Assembly (NCBI GenBank): GCA_003973585.1
Contig: QNYN01000176.1
Location: 1-9,653, forward strand
Source of the DNA: Fusobacteriota bacterium
GTDB lineage: Bacteria; Fusobacteriota; Fusobacteriia; Fusobacteriales; Fusobacteriaceae
Length of the DNA stretch: 9,653 bases
Direction: 5' to 3'
Within the stretch, counting starts at the first letter, position 1. Every line of letters begins with the position of its first letter. Positions 7,205 through 9,653 of this stretch are shown one piece after another. A program made the position numbers and the translations under genes. The notes beneath the pieces were generated by a model, which saw only the letters and a program-made list of their open reading frames with translations, had not been told where the DNA came from and searched no databases.

Positions 7205-8377
7205 TTATTTTCTTAACCTTGGATCTAATGCATCTCTTAATCCATCACCTAAAAAGTTAAATGCAAGCATTGTAATACTAATTGCTAATGATGGGAATAA
7301 AAGTTGATATGGGTAAGTTCTAATTCCTGCTAGTGCATCACTTGCTAATGTTCCCCATGATGCTTGAGGAGCACTTACTCCAAGACCGATAAAACTTAGA
7401 AATGATTCAGTAAATATTGCATTTGGAATCATCATAGTTAAAGATACAATGATAGGTCCCATTGCATTTGGTATAATATGTCTACTTAAAATTCTAAAGT
7501 TTTTTGCTCCTATTATTTTAGCAGCCATAACATATTCTTGTTGTTTAATACTGAGTGTTTGTCCCCGGACTATCCTTGCCATCCGTACCCAGAAGGTTAA
7601 TCCCATGGCAATAATAATGGTTTTTAATCCTGGTGATATAATTACCATAAGTAAAATAACATATAATAATAATGGAATTGTACTAATAATATCCATTACC
7701 CTCATCATTATAGCGTCTACCCTTCCACCTAAGTATCCAGATATTCCACCATAAAATACTCCTATAAAGAAATTTACAAATGTAGCTACTACTGCTACTG
7801 TAAGTGATATTCTAGCTCCGTATAATATTCTTACAAATAAATCTCTTCCGTGGGTATCAGTTCCAAAAATATAAGTCTTATTAAACACTCTCTTATAAAC
7901 TTCACTTTCTTTTCCATCTATAAGGATTTTAAATTTCTGAATTTTTGGATTCTTTTTTGCAAATTTAGCATTTTTATAATCTAAAATAATTTCTTTTCCA
8001 TTTAGCTTATAAATTTTCTGTGAATTCATCATATCATTTTTTTCTACATTTAATACATCTAATAATTTCCCATCTTTTGTTACTGTAAATACTTTGTATT
8101 CAGGATGTACATAAATATAATTGTCTTTATCTACTTGATATATATTAAATCTAGGTGCTATATTTCCAAATTTTAAATCTTGATCTTCATAACTAAATTT
8201 TGAAATCATAGGTCCAAAAATAGCTACTAAAAATAATAAAACTATTACAACTAATCCAATCATAGATAGTTTATTTTGTTTTAATCTTCTCCAAGCATCT
8301 TGCCAATAAGTAAGGCTAGGTCTACTTTGTCTTTTCCCCTTGACCTCTTCAGATGCCTTTTCCCATCTTTTATCCAT
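7205..8377 (-). CDS. oppC: oligopeptide ABC transporter permease with enlarged external loop
   Basis: This is one of the two inner-membrane channel subunits (binding-protein-dependent transport family). I choose the ATG at 8377 (390 residues): AAGGAGG lies 5 nt upstream, whereas the ATG at 8395, six codons earlier, has no ribosome binding site and would overlap oppB. The order is a cytoplasmic N-terminal segment with the OppC_N motif (YWQDAWRRLKQNKLSMIGL, 24-42), a first membrane helix (about 39-59), a long external segment (about 60-170), the conserved FGTDTHGRDLFVRILYGARISL block (171-192), then the core membrane helices. The EAA loop, EYVMAAKIIGAKNF and following residues (281-306), contacts the ATPases. 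The protein ends with FLGDGLRDALDPRLRK. Common OppC proteins are about 300 residues, and most of the excess lies in the segment before FGTD. The conserved core is intact, so the subunit should be functional. Confidence 0.93.
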   Translation of the reverse strand: MDKRWEKASEEVKGKRQSRPSLTYWQDAWRRLKQNKLSMIGLVVIVLLFLVAIFGPMISKFSYEDQDLKFGNIAPRFNIYQVDKDNYIYVHPEYKVFTVTKDGKLLDVLNVEKNDMMNSQKIYKLNGKEIILDYKNAKFAKKNPKIQKFKILIDGKESEVYKRVFNKTYIFGTDTHGRDLFVRILYGARISLTVAVVATFVNFFIGVFYGGISGYLGGRVDAIMMRVMDIISTIPLLLYVILLMVIISPGLKTIIIAMGLTFWVRMARIVRGQTLSIKQQEYVMAAKIIGAKNFRILSRHIIPNAMGPIIVSLTMMIPNAIFTESFLSFIGLGVSAPQASWGTLASDALAGIRTYPYQLLFPSLAISITMLAFNFLGDGLRDALDPRLRK

Positions 8378-8382
8378 TGTTG

Positions 8383-8389
8383 CCTCCTT
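8383..8389 (-). promoter_or_regulatory. ribosome binding site that fixes the oppC start
   Basis: AAGGAGG, read on the - strand, overlaps the oppB stop codon (8388-8390) and sits 5 nt before the ATG at 8377. It shows the real oppC start is the second of two nearby ATG codons, giving a 10-nt gap to oppB rather than an 8-nt overlap. Confidence 0.8.
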
Positions 8390-9308
8390 AGTCATGTAAT
8401 TTTATTCTAGGATCGATTAATACATATATAATATCTACTAAAAATACCATTATAATATAAAATCCTGCATAAAAAATTGTTACTCCCATAATAACAGTAT
8501 AATCTCTGTTACCTACACTTTCTACAAAGTATTTTCCCATTCCAGGAATAGCAAATATTTTTTCTATAACAAATGATCCAGTAAGGATTCCTGCTATCAT
8601 TGGTCCAACATAAGTTACTACTGGTAATAACCCATTTTTAAGTGCATGTTTTCCAATTACTACAAATTCTGAAAGACCTTTAGCTCTAGCTGTTCTTATA
8701 TAATCTTGTTGTAAAACTTCTAATAATGAAGATCTTGTAAGCTTTGCTATAAATGCCAATGAAAACCCTGAGAGAGCTATAACAGGCCCTATATAATGTT
8801 TCCAACTAGTAAATCCATATGATGGTAACCATCCTAATTTTCCACTAAAAATATAAATGATTAAAGTAGCTATAACGAAACTTGGAATTGTAACTCCTAA
8901 AGTTGCAATAATTGTTACTACATAGTCTTCCCATTTATTTTGTTTTAAAGCAGAGATTATCCCTAGAGGAATACCAACGATTAAAACCACTAATACTGCT
9001 GCTCCTCCTAATTTTGATGAAACAGGTAATCCAGATTGGATTAAATCAATAACATTTACTCCTACTTTTTGAAATGAAGGTCCAAAATCAAATGATAATA
9101 CACCTTTCATGTAATCCATATATTGAACATGTAGAGGAGCATTCATATTAAATTTTGCTTCTAATGCTGCTATAACTGCAGGTGGCAATGGTTTTTCTCT
9201 TGTAAATGGTCCACCAGGTATAGAATGCATTAAGAAAAATGTTGCTGTTATTACTATATATAATGTGAACAACATCTGCCCTACTCTTTTAAGTATAAAT
9301 TTTCCCAT
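8388..9308 (-). CDS. oppB: oligopeptide ABC transporter permease
   Basis: This 306-residue inner-membrane channel subunit is the first gene of the operon. The ATG at 9308 is preceded by AGGAGGT (9313-9319) with a 4-nt spacer. The N-terminus MGKFILKRVGQMLFTLYIVI starts the first membrane helix (about 9-29), followed by the conserved HSIPGGPF (28-35). An external stretch with LHVQYMDYMKGVLSFDFGPS (59-78) follows. Further membrane helices lie at about 99-120, 129-154, 172-190, 229-248 and 272-297. The EAA loop DYIRTARAKGLSEFVVIGKH (202-221) is the docking site for an ATPase subunit, and EKIFAIPGMGKYFVESV (249-265) is typical of OppB/DppB. Length and motif order are normal for the family. It pairs with OppC, whose gene follows after 10 nt. 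Confidence 0.94.
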   Translation of the reverse strand: MGKFILKRVGQMLFTLYIVITATFFLMHSIPGGPFTREKPLPPAVIAALEAKFNMNAPLHVQYMDYMKGVLSFDFGPSFQKVGVNVIDLIQSGLPVSSKLGGAAVLVVLIVGIPLGIISALKQNKWEDYVVTIIATLGVTIPSFVIATLIIYIFSGKLGWLPSYGFTSWKHYIGPVIALSGFSLAFIAKLTRSSLLEVLQQDYIRTARAKGLSEFVVIGKHALKNGLLPVVTYVGPMIAGILTGSFVIEKIFAIPGMGKYFVESVGNRDYTVIMGVTIFYAGFYIIMVFLVDIIYVLIDPRIKLHD

Positions 9309-9425
9309 TGTTACCTCCTAAAATTTTGTGAAAGTTTACAAACTCCCTAATTCTAAACATTTAATAAACATTTCCTAAAATATAACATATTTCTCTATTA
9401 AATTAAAGTCTAAACGAACAACGAT

Positions 9426-9475
9426 TGAGTTAAAAACGCATTAAAAATGATACAATTCTGAGTTAAAAAGCATTA
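9426..9475. repeat. near-perfect direct repeat, possible regulator sites
   Basis: TGAGTTAAAAACGCATTA (9426-9443) recurs as TGAGTTAAAAAGCATTA (9459-9475), differing only by one missing C. The copies start 33 bp apart, close to three helical turns, and lie about 120-165 bp upstream of oppB. The spacing and the position between divergent units suggest binding sites for a regulator, but the regulator is unknown. Confidence 0.55.
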
Positions 9476-9538
9476 TGTTTCGTTTTTTTAGTATTATTGT
9501 TTGTTTTTATATATTTTAATAAGTATTTAATATTAATA

Positions 9539-9568
9539 AAAATTAATTTTAAATTTCGAATTAATTTT
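9539..9568. repeat. AT-only inverted repeat overlapping the -35 region of the outward promoter
   Basis: AAAATTAATT (9539-9548) and AATTAATTTT (9559-9568) are perfect inverted arms around a 10-nt spacer. The right arm overlaps the first two bases of the -35 box at 9567. It could be an operator, but AT-rich sequence makes chance symmetry fairly likely. Confidence 0.35.
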
Positions 9569-9594
9569 GAAATCATTTAAAAACATAATATAAT
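9567..9594 (+). promoter_or_regulatory. outward-facing sigma-70-type promoter near the right edge
   Basis: -35 TTGAAA (9567-9572) and -10 TATAAT (9589-9594, perfect consensus) are separated by 16 nt. No start codon with a ribosome binding site follows within the remaining 59 bases, so the gene it serves lies beyond the window, divergent from opp. Confidence 0.5.
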
Positions 9595-9653
9595 CTTATT
9601 AGCTATATTAGAAAATTATTAGAAATTTTAATGTGTTTAATTTTATATTTTAG

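Larger units (their letters stand above)
9309..9653. other. intergenic region upstream of oppB
   Basis: This 345-bp, very AT-rich stretch has no convincing gene on either strand. It must hold the opp promoter (- strand), but I cannot assign it firmly. The best pair is a weak -35 TTTAAT with -10 TATATT, 17 nt apart, around 9376-9404. The region also contains a near-perfect direct repeat (9426-9443 and 9459-9475), an inverted repeat (9539-9568) and a good promoter pointing out of the right edge (9567-9594). No tRNA, riboswitch or terminator-like GC hairpin is visible. The lack of a hairpin fits two divergent transcription units. Confidence 0.6.

Noticed and set aside
7449..7754. 101-codon + strand frame opposite oppC
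   Set aside because: It is hydrophobic only because it mirrors codons for membrane helices. It has no independent start signal.
9309..9653. Possible CodY or other known operator, or a riboswitch, upstream of oppB
   Set aside because: No sequence close to a known operator consensus and no structured GC-containing leader could be found.

Overview
The window is AT-rich chromosomal DNA. Its codon use is dominated by A/T-ending codons and most genes have strong AGGAGG-type ribosome binding sites. AT-rich sequence, a CBS/DRTGG-type manganese pyrophosphatase, lipoprotein-anchored solute binding and the style of the Opp proteins all suggest Fusobacterium or a close relative. A low-GC Clostridium-like Firmicute cannot be excluded from sequence alone.

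Left part, + strand: the window opens inside the 3' end of secA, whose zinc-binding SEC-C tail is clear. Two bases later starts a small lipoprotein gene of unknown function, apparently in the same transcript, which ends at a hairpin terminator (994-1035). A separate promoter (1060-1088) then drives a complete family II Mn-dependent inorganic pyrophosphatase carrying regulatory CBS and DRTGG domains. It ends at a terminator that can serve both strands.

Middle, - strand: converging on the pyrophosphatase is a broken gene, the C-terminal ~160 residues of a YqhD-type iron-containing alcohol dehydrogenase. Its homology starts abruptly at a perfect 20-bp palindrome with an in-frame stop. A long hairpin with a T7 tract (3367-3420) insulates it from the operon upstream.

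Right part, - strand: a complete oligopeptide ABC transporter operon is read right to left as oppB, oppC, oppD, oppF, oppA, with gaps of 0-58 nt. Two permeases, two ATPases and a lipoprotein binding protein form one importer for peptides. The oppC product carries an unusually long extracytoplasmic loop. The 345-bp region upstream of oppB holds a near-perfect 17/18-bp direct repeat and an outward-facing promoter for a gene beyond the right edge.

No clearly undescribed multi-gene system is present. The points most worth a second look are the repeat-containing lipoprotein behind secA, the OppC loop domain, the direct repeats upstream of opp, and the palindrome at the breakpoint of the dehydrogenase remnant.
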